Assembly: GCF_900112815.1 (NCBI RefSeq)
Contig: NZ_FOND01000014.1
Coordinates: forward strand, 1 to 64,000
DNA length: 64,000 nucleotides
Reading direction: 5' to 3'
From: Blastococcus tunisiensis
GTDB lineage: Bacteria; Actinomycetota; Actinomycetes; Mycobacteriales; Geodermatophilaceae
Shown here: positions 34,487 to 47,998 of the stretch, one piece after another
Position numbering within the stretch: position 1 is the first letter of the stretch
Layout of the letters: every line of letters begins with the position of its first letter
Notes under the pieces: model-generated
Seen by the model: the letters and a program-made list of their open reading frames with translations, nothing else
The model's database searches: none
Told to the model about the DNA's origin: nothing
Made by a program: the position numbers and the translations under genes

Positions 34487-34873
34487 ATGCCGCACCGCTC
34501 GCGTCTGTCGATCCTGCTGCTCGACCTGCCGCCGGAGCAGCACGCCGCCGGCAGCGCCTTCTGGGCCGGGGCCACCGGCCGGACGGCGGAGCCCGACAGC
34601 ACCGACGAGAAGTGGGCGTCGCTGGGCGCGTTCGCCGAGGGCTGGCACGTCGAGATCCAGCGGACCGGCGAGGGGACGGCGCCGCGATGGCACGTCGACA
34701 TCGAGACCGACGACATTCCCGCCGAGGTTGCCCGCCTGGAGGCGCTCGGGGCGACGCGGCACCAGGACATGGGCTCGTTCTGGCAGCTGCTCGACCCGGC
34801 CGGTCTGGTGTTCTGCGTCGTCGGCGTCCAGACCGGCGAGGAGTTCGACCGCCACGCCGTCTCCTGGCCGTGA
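34487..34873 (+). CDS. VOC-superfamily protein (glyoxalase/bleomycin-resistance fold)
   Basis: A 128-residue protein with the paired beta-alpha-beta-beta-beta arrangement of vicinal-oxygen-chelate proteins. Segments seen are SILLLDLPPEQHAAGSAFWAG, WHVDIETDDIPAEVARLEALGA and SFWQLLDPAGLVFCVVG. Such proteins are metal-dependent lyases, dioxygenases or drug-binding proteins; the substrate is unknown. ATG 34487 was preferred over GTG 34478. It is convergent with the mycothiol-dependent-type gene that follows. Confidence 0.8.
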   Translation: MPHRSRLSILLLDLPPEQHAAGSAFWAGATGRTAEPDSTDEKWASLGAFAEGWHVEIQRTGEGTAPRWHVDIETDDIPAEVARLEALGATRHQDMGSFWQLLDPAGLVFCVVGVQTGEEFDRHAVSWP

Positions 34874-34879
34874 GCCGCG

Positions 34880-35596
34880 CTAGTCCAGACTCACCAGGTC
34901 GATCATGGCGGCCGCCTGGAGGCCGTCGCCGTCCACGGTGAGGACCTCCAGCGGCACCCGCCGCCACAGCGTGAGCAGCAGATCGCCGGCGGTCCCGGTC
35001 AGCGCCGCGATCGGGAAGGGGCGGCTGCCGGGGAACAGGGTGCGCTCGGCATCGGCGTCGACCGCGTGCAGCACGACGGGATGCGCTCCGGGGGGCGGTC
35101 CCTCCGGCAGGGCGCCGGGGACCATCACGTCCAGCCACTCGTCGATCCCGTCCAGCCCGACGTCGGCGGGGATGGGGCGGACGTCGCCGAGCACCTGCTC
35201 CACGTCGACGACGTGCACGGTGGCCTCCTGCGCCTGGCGGCGGAGCACGAAGGCGACGTCCTGCTGCGGGGCCCACGTCCAGACCCGGGTCGCCGGCTCC
35301 GCGCCGCCGAGCACGAGCTCGAGCTCGGCGTTCTGGGCGGTCAGGAAACCCAGGAGCTCGTCGTCCGGGCGCCGCCGCGGCTCCACGTACGTCGAGGGGT
35401 CGTAGGCGCGGCTCCGCACCACCCACGTCCAGAAGTGCTGGACCTCCGACAGGTGCCAGACCAGGTCGTTCAGCCGCCAGTCGGGGCAGCCGGGCACCGG
35501 GGCCTGCCAGCCGTGGGCGAGCACCGCCTCGGCCGCCGCCCCGGCGAACCGTGCGTTCGCCTTCTCCAGGACCGGCAGGTACTCGTCCAGCTCCAT
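34880..35596 (-). CDS. Maleylpyruvate isomerase family (DinB-like, mycothiol-dependent type)
   Basis: A 238-residue protein with the N-terminal DinB-like four-helix domain of mycothiol-dependent enzymes. WRLNDLVWHLSEVQHFW gives the first metal His, and AQEATVHVVDVEQVLG gives the second His region near residue 125. The C-terminal domain has LTGTAGDLLLTLWRR near residue 200. Enzymes of this family use mycothiol, and this one lies just upstream of mshC on the other strand. The precise reaction is unknown. Confidence 0.85.
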   Translation of the reverse strand: MELDEYLPVLEKANARFAGAAAEAVLAHGWQAPVPGCPDWRLNDLVWHLSEVQHFWTWVVRSRAYDPSTYVEPRRRPDDELLGFLTAQNAELELVLGGAEPATRVWTWAPQQDVAFVLRRQAQEATVHVVDVEQVLGDVRPIPADVGLDGIDEWLDVMVPGALPEGPPPGAHPVVLHAVDADAERTLFPGSRPFPIAALTGTAGDLLLTLWRRVPLEVLTVDGDGLQAAAMIDLVSLD

Positions 35597-35713
35597 CGCT
35601 CCTCCTCGTGCCCGCCCCGCGCCGACCCCCGGACGCTAGGGGAGGGACACGGCGAACGGGGCGCTCCCGGTGCGCGGCGCAGCCGCGTCGGCACCCCGCT
35701 CTAGGCTCGTGCC

Positions 35714-37021
35714 GTGCTCTCCTGGCCTGCCCCGCTGCTCCCGACCCTGCCCGGGACCGGGCCCCTCCTCAAGGTCCACGACACCTCCCGCGGCGAGGTG
35801 GTGGCCACCAGCCCCGGTTCGACGGCGCGCATGTACGTCTGCGGCATCACGCCCTACGACGCCACCCACCTGGGGCACGCGGCCACCTACCTGGCGTTCG
35901 ACCTGGTCAACCGGATGTGGCGGGACGCCGGGCACGCCGTGCACTACGTCCAGAACGTCACCGACATCGACGACCCGCTGCTCGAACGCGCCGACCGCGA
36001 CAACGAGGACTGGGTCGTGCTCGGCATGCGCGAGACCGCCCTCTTCCGCGAGGACATGGCCGCCCTGCGCGTGCTCCCGCCGGAGGACTTCGTGGGCGCC
36101 GTCGAGTCGATCCCGCGCATCGTCGCGCACGTCGAGGACCTGCTCGACGAGGGCCTGGCCTACGTGCTGGACGACGGGACCGGCGACATCTACCACGACG
36201 TCGCGCAGGCACCCGGCTTCGGCGGCGAGTCGCGGTACGACGAGGCGACCATGCTGCGCTTCTTCGCCGAGCGCGGCGGGGACCCCGAGCGCGTGGGCAA
36301 GCGCCAGCCGCTGGACCCGATGCTGTGGCGCGGGCAGCGGCCGGGCGAGCCGTCGTGGCCCGGGCCGCGCGGCACCTCAGGTCGGCCGGGTTGGCACATC
36401 GAGTGCGCCACCATCGCGCTGGACACCATCGGCATGGGCTTCGACGTCCAGGGCGGCGGCAACGACCTCGTCTTCCCGCACCACGAGTACTCCGCCGTGC
36501 ACGCCGAGGCCCTGACCGCGACCAAGCCGTTCGCGCGGGCCTACGTGCACGCGGCGATGATCGGCCTGGACGGCGAGAAGATGAGCAAGAGCCGGGGCAA
36601 CCTGGTGTTCGTCTCCAAGCTGCGGGGCGAGGGCGTCGACCCCATGGCGATCCGGCTGGCCCTGCTGTCCGGCCACTACCGCACCGACCGCGCCTGGACG
36701 GCCGACCTGCTCCGGCAGGCGGAGGAGCGGCTGGCCACCTGGCGCCGCGCCGTCGCCCTGGACGACGGTGCTCCCGCCGCGCCGCTGCTCGTGGGCCTGC
36801 GCGAGCGGCTCTCCGACGACCTCGACAGTCCCGGGGCCATCGCCCTGGTGGACGCGTGGGCGGCGGAGACCCTGGCGGCGGGCGACGACGCCGAGGAGGA
36901 GTCGCCGCGGATCGTCTGCGACGCGGTCGACGCCCTGCTGGGAGTGGCGCTGGACCCGAGCGCCCGGGACAGAGCGCTGGACCCGAGCGCCCGGGGGACC
37001 GCCCTGGGCGAGCGCGGATGA
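35714..37021 (+). CDS. mshC: Cysteine:glucosaminyl-inositol ligase MshC
   Basis: MshC joins L-cysteine to GlcN-Ins in the ATP-dependent step of mycothiol synthesis. The 435-residue product resembles CysRS but is shorter. Seen motifs are [19 protein letters not shown] (zinc Cys43 and the HIGH-like THLGH), the ERGGD element ([14 protein letters not shown]), [11 protein letters not shown] with another metal Cys, and [10 protein letters not shown] (KMSKS). GTG 35714 opens the frame. The stop overlaps the dgt start as ATGA. The C-terminal 23 residues contain a duplicated LDPSAR unit. Confidence 0.95.
   Translation: MLSWPAPLLPTLPGTGPLLKVHDTSRGEVVATSPGSTARMYVCGITPYDATHLGHAATYLAFDLVNRMWRDAGHAVHYVQNVTDIDDPLLERADRDNEDWVVLGMRETALFREDMAALRVLPPEDFVGAVESIPRIVAHVEDLLDEGLAYVLDDGTGDIYHDVAQAPGFGGESRYDEATMLRFFAERGGDPERVGKRQPLDPMLWRGQRPGEPSWPGPRGTSGRPGWHIECATIALDTIGMGFDVQGGGNDLVFPHHEYSAVHAEALTATKPFARAYVHAAMIGLDGEKMSKSRGNLVFVSKLRGEGVDPMAIRLALLSGHYRTDRAWTADLLRQAEERLATWRRAVALDDGAPAAPLLVGLRERLSDDLDSPGAIALVDAWAAETLAAGDDAEEESPRIVCDAVDALLGVALDPSARDRALDPSARGTALGERG
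36947..36995 (+). repeat. 27-bp-offset direct duplication inside mshC
   Basis: Two identical 22-base copies (36947-36968 and 36974-36995), offset by 27 bases, add nine codons in frame. They encode the repeated ALDPSARDR and ALDPSARGT units at the end of MshC. Confidence 0.8.
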
Positions 37022-38064
37022 CTGGCCCGGGCTCCTTCCGGTTCACCGACCGGGCGGCGCGCGAGGCCGCGGAGGTGCAGCTCGCGCCGGCGGCCGCGCG
37101 CGCGGCCGACAGCCGCGGACGGGTCCGCCCGGAACCCGAGGACCCGCTCCGCACCTCCTTCGAGCGGGACCGGGACCGGATCCTGCACGCCAAGGCATTC
37201 CGCCGGCTCAAGCACAAGACGCAGGTCTTCCTGAACCCCGACGGCGACCACTTCGTCACCCGGCTCACCCACACCCTGCAGGTCACCCAGGTCGCGCGGT
37301 CCCTGGCGCGGGCGCTGGGGCTGAACGAGACGCTGGCCGAGGCGATCGCGCTCGCCCACGACGTCGGGCACTCGCCGTTCGGCCACCTCGGCGAGGACGC
37401 GCTCGAGCCCTACGTGCCCGGCGGCTGGCACCACGCCGCCCAGGGCGTGCGGATCGTGGAGGTGCTGGAGCACCTCAACCTCACCTGGGAGGTACGCGAC
37501 GGCGTCCGGTCGCACAGCTGGAAGATCGCCCCGCCGCCCTCCGCCCGCGAGGGGGAGTGCGTCCGCTACGCCGACCGGATCGGCTACCTGTCCCACGACG
37601 CGCTCGACGCCATCCGCGCCGGGGTGATCCGGACCGACGACCTACCGGCCCGGGCCCGCGAGGTGTTCGGCGCACCCGGCAGCGAGATGGTCGGCACGAT
37701 GATCGACGCCGTCGTCGAGGGTTCCCTGTCACCGCAGAACAGCGACGGCGCCGTCGTCATGGCGTCCGGACCGCTGGCGGCGATGCACGAGCTGCGGGCG
37801 TTCATGTTCGAGCGGGTGTACGCCTCGGAGGCCGCCGCCGGCCAGAAGCACGTGGCCATCGACGTCATCCGCCGGCTGGTGGACCACCACCTGGCCCACC
37901 CCGAGCTGATCCCGGCCTCCTACCGTGATACCGAGGCCGACGCGATCACTCAGGTCGTCGACTACGTGTCCGGCATGACCGACCGGTTCGCCCTCGCCAT
38001 GCACGACCGGCTCTTCGACGCCGACGCCACGTCCCGGATGACGCCGCTCCTGCGGGCGCAGTAG
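37018..38064 (+). CDS. dgt: Deoxyguanosinetriphosphate triphosphohydrolase-like HD protein
   Basis: A 348-residue HD-superfamily dNTP triphosphohydrolase that cleaves dNTPs to the nucleoside and tripolyphosphate. The metal site is visible: H85 in [14 protein letters not shown]114-D115 in [13 protein letters not shown], and a later Asp in [11 protein letters not shown] near residue 190. The N-terminal [13 protein letters not shown] is the usual family block. ATG 37018 overlaps the mshC stop, so the two are coupled. The gene is followed by a hairpin terminator that faces the convergent PAC2-family gene. Confidence 0.9.
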   Translation: MTGPGSFRFTDRAAREAAEVQLAPAAARAADSRGRVRPEPEDPLRTSFERDRDRILHAKAFRRLKHKTQVFLNPDGDHFVTRLTHTLQVTQVARSLARALGLNETLAEAIALAHDVGHSPFGHLGEDALEPYVPGGWHHAAQGVRIVEVLEHLNLTWEVRDGVRSHSWKIAPPPSAREGECVRYADRIGYLSHDALDAIRAGVIRTDDLPARAREVFGAPGSEMVGTMIDAVVEGSLSPQNSDGAVVMASGPLAAMHELRAFMFERVYASEAAAGQKHVAIDVIRRLVDHHLAHPELIPASYRDTEADAITQVVDYVSGMTDRFALAMHDRLFDADATSRMTPLLRAQ

Positions 38065-38065
38065 A

Positions 38066-38135
38066 CCGAGAAGGCAGTTGGTGCCCGCGACACGCGGGGA
38101 CACGCCGACCCGGGCGACCGGAACTGCCCTCTCGG
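38066..38135. terminator. Hairpin between dgt and the convergent PAC2-family gene
   Basis: Outer arms 38066-38079 and 38122-38135 (CCGAGAAGGCAGTT and its complement, 13 of 14) enclose further GC pairing. The hairpin begins two bases after the dgt stop and ends seven bases before the convergent gene's stop. It probably serves both transcripts. Confidence 0.65.
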
Positions 38136-38141
38136 CCGGAC

Positions 38142-39002
38142 CTAGCTCGTGCCGCCACGGCGGCGCAAGTACCTCTCGAACTCCTTGGCGATGGTGTCGC
38201 CGCTGGCCTGGGAGAGGTCGACCTCGGCGGCCCGCTCCTCGAGCGAGCGCACGTACTCCACCACCTCGTCGTCCTCGTTGGCCATCTCGTCGACCGTCTT
38301 GACCCAGTCGTCGGCCTGCTGGGGCAGGGCGCCCAGCGGCACGGGCAGCTCGAGGACCTCCTCGACCCGCTGCAGCAGCGCGACGGTCGCGCGCGGCGAG
38401 GGCGGCTGCGACACGTAGTGCGGTACGGCCGCCCAGAAGCTGATCGCCGGCAGACCGGCCTGCACGCACGCGTCCTGGAAGACCCCGAGGATGCCGGTGG
38501 GCCCCTCGTAGGACGACGTCTCCAGCCCGTAGGTCCGCGCGGACTGGGCGTCGTACGCCGATCCGGTGACCGGGGTGGGCCGGGTGTGCGGCGTGTCGGC
38601 CAGCAGCGCGCCCAGCGCGACGACGATCGAGACGTCCAGCTCGCGCAGGATCGCGATCAGCTCGTCGCAGAACCCGCGCCAGCGCATGTTCGGCTCGATG
38701 CCCCGGATCAGCACGACGTCGCGCTCGCTCCCCGGCGGGCGGGCCACCGAGATGCGGGTCGTCGGCCACTCGATGCGCCGGCTCACCCCACCGACCAGCG
38801 ACACGGTCGGCCGGTTCACCTGGAAGTCGTAGTAGTCCTCGGGGTCCAGCGCCGCCAGCGGCTTCGCGTCCCAGATCAGCTCGAGGTGCTCGACGGCCCC
38901 GGTCGCGGCGTCCCCGGCGTCGTTCCAGCCCTCGAAGGCCACCACCACCAGCGGTTCGGTCAGCCGGGGCAGGTCGTCAGCTGCGGACTGTGGATCGGTC
39001 AC
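38142..39002 (-). CDS. PAC2-family protein (proteasome assembly chaperone-like)
   Basis: A 286-residue PAC2/DUF75 protein. Typical features are LVVAFEGWNDAGDAATGAVEHL near residue 20, DYYDFQVNRPTV, VVLIRGIEPNMRWRGFCDEL, ALGALLADTPHTRP, and SSYEGPTGILGVFQDAC. In eukaryotes the PAC2 fold assists proteasome assembly; in actinobacteria the family lies near the proteasome locus but its job is unproven. GTG 39002 opens MTDPQSAADD. It is divergent from metH and about 9 kb from mpa in this window. Confidence 0.85.
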   Translation of the reverse strand: MTDPQSAADDLPRLTEPLVVVAFEGWNDAGDAATGAVEHLELIWDAKPLAALDPEDYYDFQVNRPTVSLVGGVSRRIEWPTTRISVARPPGSERDVVLIRGIEPNMRWRGFCDELIAILRELDVSIVVALGALLADTPHTRPTPVTGSAYDAQSARTYGLETSSYEGPTGILGVFQDACVQAGLPAISFWAAVPHYVSQPPSPRATVALLQRVEEVLELPVPLGALPQQADDWVKTVDEMANEDDEVVEYVRSLEERAAEVDLSQASGDTIAKEFERYLRRRGGTS

Positions 39003-39195
39003 CTCTCCGAGCCTACGTCGATCCGGTCGGACCGCCCGGTTCGGCGACCCGTCCGCGTGATGTCGGCACCGACTCCCGGGCACGGAATGAGAGGATGGCC
39101 ACGACATCGGGAGCGCCCAAGCCTGGGCCAGCCCGCCGGGGTGCCGGAGCCACCGAGCCCGCACACCCACTGCAGAGCACCACTGGGGATCGCCT
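39003..39195. other. Divergent intergenic region between the PAC2-family gene and metH
   Basis: This 193-base region should hold both promoters. I looked for a cobalamin riboswitch, which often controls metH, and did not find its conserved core. No other known regulatory RNA was recognised. Confidence 0.4.
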
Positions 39196-42996
<3,801 letters not shown>

Positions 42997-42998
42997 CG

Positions 42999-43027
42999 GC
43001 GCCCGGAACTCCGCACGCTCCGGGCGC
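42999..43027 (+). terminator. Terminator after metH
   Basis: A perfect 9-base stem, GCGCCCGGA (42999-43007) with TCCGGGCGC (43019-43027), lies two bases after the metH stop. Confidence 0.6.
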
Positions 43028-43154
43028 GCTGCCGACCGGAGGGCTCGCACGGGTCCTCCGGTTTGGCAGAGGTCACGTATCGGGCGTCATCGTTTCGTAG
43101 TACTTTCGTTATCTGTTCGCCGGGCCCCGCTCCTCGACCGAGGACCCCGTCGGA

Positions 43155-43290
43155 CACCGCCGAACTGTGCGCGGCCCAGCGCCGCGACCAGACCGGGGAC
43201 CCATGGTTCTCCTGGGGTGAATCCTGCGCGCGTCGCAGGTAGGGCAACTTCCGGCCCGAACCCGTCAGCTAACTCGGTAGGCGGCTGAGG
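43155..43290 (+). ncRNA. c-di-AMP riboswitch (ydaO/yuaA type)
   Basis: The leader of the downstream cell-wall gene contains hallmarks of the ydaO c-di-AMP riboswitch in actinobacteria: GCCGAACTG near 43158, GGGGACCCATG near 43195, GGGGTGAATCCTGCG near 43214, GCAGGTAGGGC near 43235, and near the end CCGTCAGCTAACTCGGTAGG (43262-43281). In this bacterial group such switches precede rpf and other cell-wall genes and turn expression off when c-di-AMP is high. The exact 5' edge is uncertain. Confidence 0.85.
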
Positions 43291-43312
43291 AAGAACGGAG
43301 AGACGCCGCCCT

Positions 43313-44203
43313 GTGGCGCCCCTGACCCCGAACACCGCACAGCCCACCGACGACACCCCCGGCAGCGAGCAGGACGTCGTCCGACGCCCCCGCCGGGCGG
43401 GACGTCGACTGACCACCGCTCCGCGGTCCCGCGTCGCCTACAGCCTCGGCATCGCGACCGTCTGCGCGCTGGCCGCCATCGATCTCGTGTCGGCCGAGCC
43501 GGCCGCCAACGCCGAGCCGGAGTCGACGTCGGTCGTCGTCGCCGCCGCGCTCGGCATCGACGGCTCCGGCGTCGAGCCTGCCGAGCCGGAGGACTCCGAG
43601 CTGCTGGGCCAGCTGGCCGCCAGCCGGTCCGAGCGGGACGCGGAGCAGGCCGCGGCCGCCGCCTCCCAGGCCCAGGCCGAGCAGGAGGCCGCCGCCGCAC
43701 AGGCGGCCGAAGAGGCGCGGATCGCCGCCGAGGCAGCAGCCGCAGCACAGGCCGCCGAGGCAGCCGCCGCGGCGCAGGCCGCCGCGGAGGCAGCGGCGGC
43801 GGCACCCGCCCCCGCCGCAGCCGCGGCGGCCACGACCGCCGGTGTCGTCGCCAGGATCAGCAACAGCTCCGGCCCGATCAAGGGCGTCGCCCAGGCCGCC
43901 GCCAACGCCGTCGTGTCGAACGTGCCGGGCGCTGCGGGCATCACCATCGGGGGGACCCGCGCCAGCGCGGCCGACCCGGGAGGGCACCCCTCCGGGCTGG
44001 CGCTGGACTACATGTGCAGCCCGGCGCTCGGCGACGCCATCGCGCAGTACCACATCGCGCACTGGAACGAGCTGGGCGTGGAGTACGTCATCTGGCAGCA
44101 GCGGATGCTCAGCTCGCCGGGCGGGTCGTGGAAGGCGATGGAGAACCGCGGCAGCGCCACGGCCAACCACATGGACCACGTCCACGTGAACTACCGGGGA
44201 TGA
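43313..44203 (+). CDS. Putative secreted or membrane-anchored cell-wall hydrolase-like protein
   Basis: A 296-residue protein. A basic N-terminus ([11 protein letters not shown]) leads to a hydrophobic segment near residue 45 (YSLGIATVCALAAIDLV), suggesting export or an anchor. Residues about 105-165 are an Ala/Gln/Glu-rich coiled-coil or linker. Residues about 180-296 resemble the ARB_07466/M15-like C-terminal domain: ITIGGTRASAADPGGHPSGLALDYM with His and Asp ligand candidates, and MDHVHVNYRG. A cell-wall role is inferred from the domain and from the c-di-AMP riboswitch just upstream. GTG start; the stop overlaps the next ATG. Confidence 0.8.
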   Translation: MAPLTPNTAQPTDDTPGSEQDVVRRPRRAGRRLTTAPRSRVAYSLGIATVCALAAIDLVSAEPAANAEPESTSVVVAAALGIDGSGVEPAEPEDSELLGQLAASRSERDAEQAAAAASQAQAEQEAAAAQAAEEARIAAEAAAAAQAAEAAAAAQAAAEAAAAAPAPAAAAAATTAGVVARISNSSGPIKGVAQAAANAVVSNVPGAAGITIGGTRASAADPGGHPSGLALDYMCSPALGDAIAQYHIAHWNELGVEYVIWQQRMLSSPGGSWKAMENRGSATANHMDHVHVNYRG

Positions 44204-44919
44204 GCGGCACACCCCGAGGATCCGGAGGCCTCCGCGCCGTCCTGTTCGACATGGACGGCACGCTGGTGGAGACCGAGCAGTACTGGGGCGAGGCGATGTT
44301 CGAGCTCGCGGCCTCCCTCGGCGGCCGGATGTCCGCCGAGGCCCGCGCCGCCACGGTGGGCTCGAGCATGCGCCGGTCCATGGGCATCCTGCACGCCGAC
44401 CTGGGGCTGGTGCGCAGCGAGGAGCAGCTGCGGGCCGACGCCGCCTGGGTCGAGGACCGGACCGCGCAGCTCCTGGCCTCCGGGATCTCCTGGTCCCCGG
44501 GTGCGCGCGAGCTGCTCGTCGCCGTCCGCGAGGCAGGTCTCCGGACGGCGCTGGTCACCACCACGCCCCGCCGGCTGGCCGACATCGTCCTCACGACGGT
44601 CCGGGGCGACCTCGGTGACGACCCGTTCGACGTCACCGTCTGCGGCGACGAGGTGCCGGCGCGCAAGCCCGACCCCGCGCCCTACCTGCAGGCGATGGCG
44701 GCCCTCGGTGTCGAGGCGCAGGAGTGCGTGGTGATCGAGGACTCGGATGCGGGAGTCACCGCCGGGCTCGCCGCCGGCGCCGCGGTCCTCGGCGTGCCGA
44801 CCGTCCAGGAGATCCCGCCGGCGGCCGGTCTCGTCCTCCGGGACGGCCTCGTGGAGGTCGACGTGGCGGCGCTGGCCGCCGTCCTGTCCGAAGGCTCGTC
44901 GACGGGGGTCTGGGCGTAG
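44200..44919 (+). CDS. HAD-superfamily phosphatase
   Basis: A 239-residue haloacid-dehalogenase-type phosphatase of the beta-phosphoglucomutase-like group. Motif I is VLFDMDGTLVETE, motif II is ALVTTTPRR with the Thr, motif III Lys lies in VPARKPDPAPY, and motif IV is VVIEDSDAGVTAG. The substrate is not defined. ATG 44200 overlaps the upstream stop as ATGA, so translation is coupled to the riboswitch-controlled gene and may share its c-di-AMP control. Confidence 0.9.
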   Translation: MSGTPRGSGGLRAVLFDMDGTLVETEQYWGEAMFELAASLGGRMSAEARAATVGSSMRRSMGILHADLGLVRSEEQLRADAAWVEDRTAQLLASGISWSPGARELLVAVREAGLRTALVTTTPRRLADIVLTTVRGDLGDDPFDVTVCGDEVPARKPDPAPYLQAMAALGVEAQECVVIEDSDAGVTAGLAAGAAVLGVPTVQEIPPAAGLVLRDGLVEVDVAALAAVLSEGSSTGVWA

Positions 44920-45094
44920 CCGCGCGTCAGCATCCGTGGAACGCGTCGCGTCCACCACCGATGGACGCAGCGTCACGACAGGCATAAACGGCTCGCCGCC
45001 GTGCCCAAATCTCCCCTGCGGGCGCAGCGATCCCCCCGCAACCGCGCGATGCCCTGTGCACTCCACCGGTTCGGACCGCTGGAGGGGGACTCGG

Positions 45095-45781
45095 GTGGAT
45101 CATCAGACACGCAACCACTCGGCCGCCGGAGTTGCGCTGCTCTCAGGTGCGGCCGCTGTCGCCTTCTCCACGACTCAGACGTGGGTCGATGCCACCGGAG
45201 CCGCGTGGGGACGCTTCGACGGCGTGACCGTCGCCGGGTCCCTGGGGTTCGACAGGCTTCTCGCTCCCGGCGGTCAGTACGGAAACGTCGAGCCGCTCAT
45301 CCTGGGATGCGCGGCAGCGCTGGCGGTGCTCGCGCTCCTCCTCTTCGTTACCCGGGTGCCCGGCCTCGGTGTCCTCTGGCGTGTCTTGGCGCTGGCTGCG
45401 CTGGTGCTCCTCGGCCTGACGGCCGTGACGGCGTGGAGCGTCGTCAACGATCCGGCGTCGGTCGTCGCCGATCCGGACACGCTCGCCGGGCAAGGGTTCG
45501 AGACCGGGGTCGCCCTCCTCGAAGCGCTCGGGTTCGCTGTCGTGGAGCCAGGCGTCGGTTTGTGGCTATTGACGGCTGGGAGCGCCATCGCCGGCATCGG
45601 GGTGCTCGTCCCAGCCACCCGCAGCAGGACCGTGGCGGCGCTCCCGCACGCCGTATCGATGCCACCCCCACCTGGGGCGGGCGGCTTACCGCCGGGCTGG
45701 TACCCGGATCAGTTCGATCCGAGGTGCGTGCGCTTCTTCGATGGCCGGCACTGGACCGGGGCGACGCGAATTAGTGGCTGA
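45095..45781 (+). CDS. Membrane protein with C-terminal DUF2510 domain
   Basis: A 228-residue protein with four hydrophobic segments at about residues 10-30, 68-88, 95-117 and 155-178. The C-terminus, PPGWYPDQFDPRCVRFFDGRHWTG, is a DUF2510 motif, a short Trp-rich domain found on actinobacterial membrane proteins, here probably cytoplasmic. The function is unknown. GTG 45095 is preceded by GGAGGGGG. The membrane part resembles Trp-associated small membrane proteins only loosely. Confidence 0.75.
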   Translation: MDHQTRNHSAAGVALLSGAAAVAFSTTQTWVDATGAAWGRFDGVTVAGSLGFDRLLAPGGQYGNVEPLILGCAAALAVLALLLFVTRVPGLGVLWRVLALAALVLLGLTAVTAWSVVNDPASVVADPDTLAGQGFETGVALLEALGFAVVEPGVGLWLLTAGSAIAGIGVLVPATRSRTVAALPHAVSMPPPPGAGGLPPGWYPDQFDPRCVRFFDGRHWTGATRISG

Positions 45782-45804
45782 CAGCCGGACCGTGACCGAT
45801 GACG

Positions 45805-46776
45805 TCAGTCGCGTTCGACGACCGGCAGCAGCGTCTGCCAGCCCCGGGCGGCCGCAGCCTCCGCCGGGAACGGTGGGGGAGTGCCGCCCCACGCGGGGCA
45901 CAGGGCCTGGTGGTCGCACCAGCCGCACAGGCGGGTCTTGTTCGGCCGGAAGTCGCCGGTGGCCACCGCGCGCTCGATCGCGGCCCAGATGGCCTGCAGG
46001 GTGCGCTCGAAGCGGAGCAGCTCCGCCTCATCGGGGGCATAGGTGAGCGTGTCGCCGTCGCCCAGGTAGATCAGCTTGAGCTGGGCCGCCACGACGCCGC
46101 GGGTGCGCCAGAGCACCAGGGCGTAGAACTTCATCTGGAACAGGGCCTTGGCCTCGAACGCCTCGCGCGGCATCGAGCCGGTCTTGTAGTCCACCACCCG
46201 CAGGGCGCCGTTCGGTGCGACGTCGAGCCGGTCGACGAACCCGCGCAGCAGCAGCCCGTCGGGCAGGGTCACCTCGACCAGCTGCTCGCGCCCGTCGGGC
46301 TGGATGCGGGTCGGGTCCTCCAGTGCGAAGTACCTCTCGACCAGTTTCCCGGCCGACGCCAGCCACGCCTCCACCGACTCGGGGGCGTTCGCATCGGTCT
46401 CCGCGCCGTCCTCCTGCGCCGCTCCGAAGAGCTCGGCGATGCCCGGCTCGTCGCGCAGCTCGGCCCAGGCCGGCGCGACGAGGTCCTGCGCCGCCGCCAC
46501 CGTGCGCCCGGCCGCCGGCAGGTCGTAGAGCTTCTCCAGCACCGAGTGCACCAGGGTGCCGCGCACCGCGGCCAGGGTCTTGCGCTCGGGCAGCCGGTCG
46601 ATGGTGCGGAAGCGGTAGAGCAGGGGGCAGGTCTTGAAGTCGGCCGCCCGGCTCGGGGACAGCGACGGGCGGCGGGGCCCCTCGGTCTCGTCCGTGGGGA
46701 CGACACCGTCCGCGGTTGCCTCGGAGCCGTCTGCGGTCACCTCGGAGCCAGCTGCCGAACCCAGGATCGCCGTCAT
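45805..46776 (-). CDS. RecB-family exonuclease (PD-(D/E)XK)
   Basis: A 323-residue RecB-like nuclease. The N-terminal motif is LSPSRAADFKTCPLLYRFR, which includes one cysteine, and RGTLVHSVLEKLY. The catalytic core is FVDRLDVAPNGALRVVDYKTG (D...DYK). The C-terminal CGWCDHQALCPAW carries three cysteines, so an iron-sulfur cluster with the N-terminal cysteine, as in AddB/Cas4-like enzymes, is likely. ATG 46776 (MTAILGS) was chosen over a longer upstream frame. It is divergent from trmI, a neighbour arrangement common in actinobacteria. Confidence 0.9.
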   Translation of the reverse strand: MTAILGSAAGSEVTADGSEATADGVVPTDETEGPRRPSLSPSRAADFKTCPLLYRFRTIDRLPERKTLAAVRGTLVHSVLEKLYDLPAAGRTVAAAQDLVAPAWAELRDEPGIAELFGAAQEDGAETDANAPESVEAWLASAGKLVERYFALEDPTRIQPDGREQLVEVTLPDGLLLRGFVDRLDVAPNGALRVVDYKTGSMPREAFEAKALFQMKFYALVLWRTRGVVAAQLKLIYLGDGDTLTYAPDEAELLRFERTLQAIWAAIERAVATGDFRPNKTRLCGWCDHQALCPAWGGTPPPFPAEAAAARGWQTLLPVVERD

Positions 46777-46790
46777 GGACCCGAGGCTAG

Positions 46791-47801
<1,011 letters not shown>

Positions 47802-47998
47802 CGGCCGCCTCCCCGAGCCGTCGCTGGAGGGGCCCGATGGGGCCGCCCGCCCGCGCACGCCCGTGATGAGCCGCCCGGGCGCACCACCTGGGGTTCCTGT
47901 GACGTACCGGTCACGTCCTCCGCGAGCCCACGGCGAACTGTCCGGCCGCGTGTATAGATTTGCGTCTCGAACTCCCTCGACGTGTGTGGAGGTGCGCG

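Noticed and set aside
39003-39195. Cobalamin riboswitch before metH
   Set aside because: Searched because metH is often B12-controlled, but only a weak CCACTG-like string is present and the conserved core is missing.
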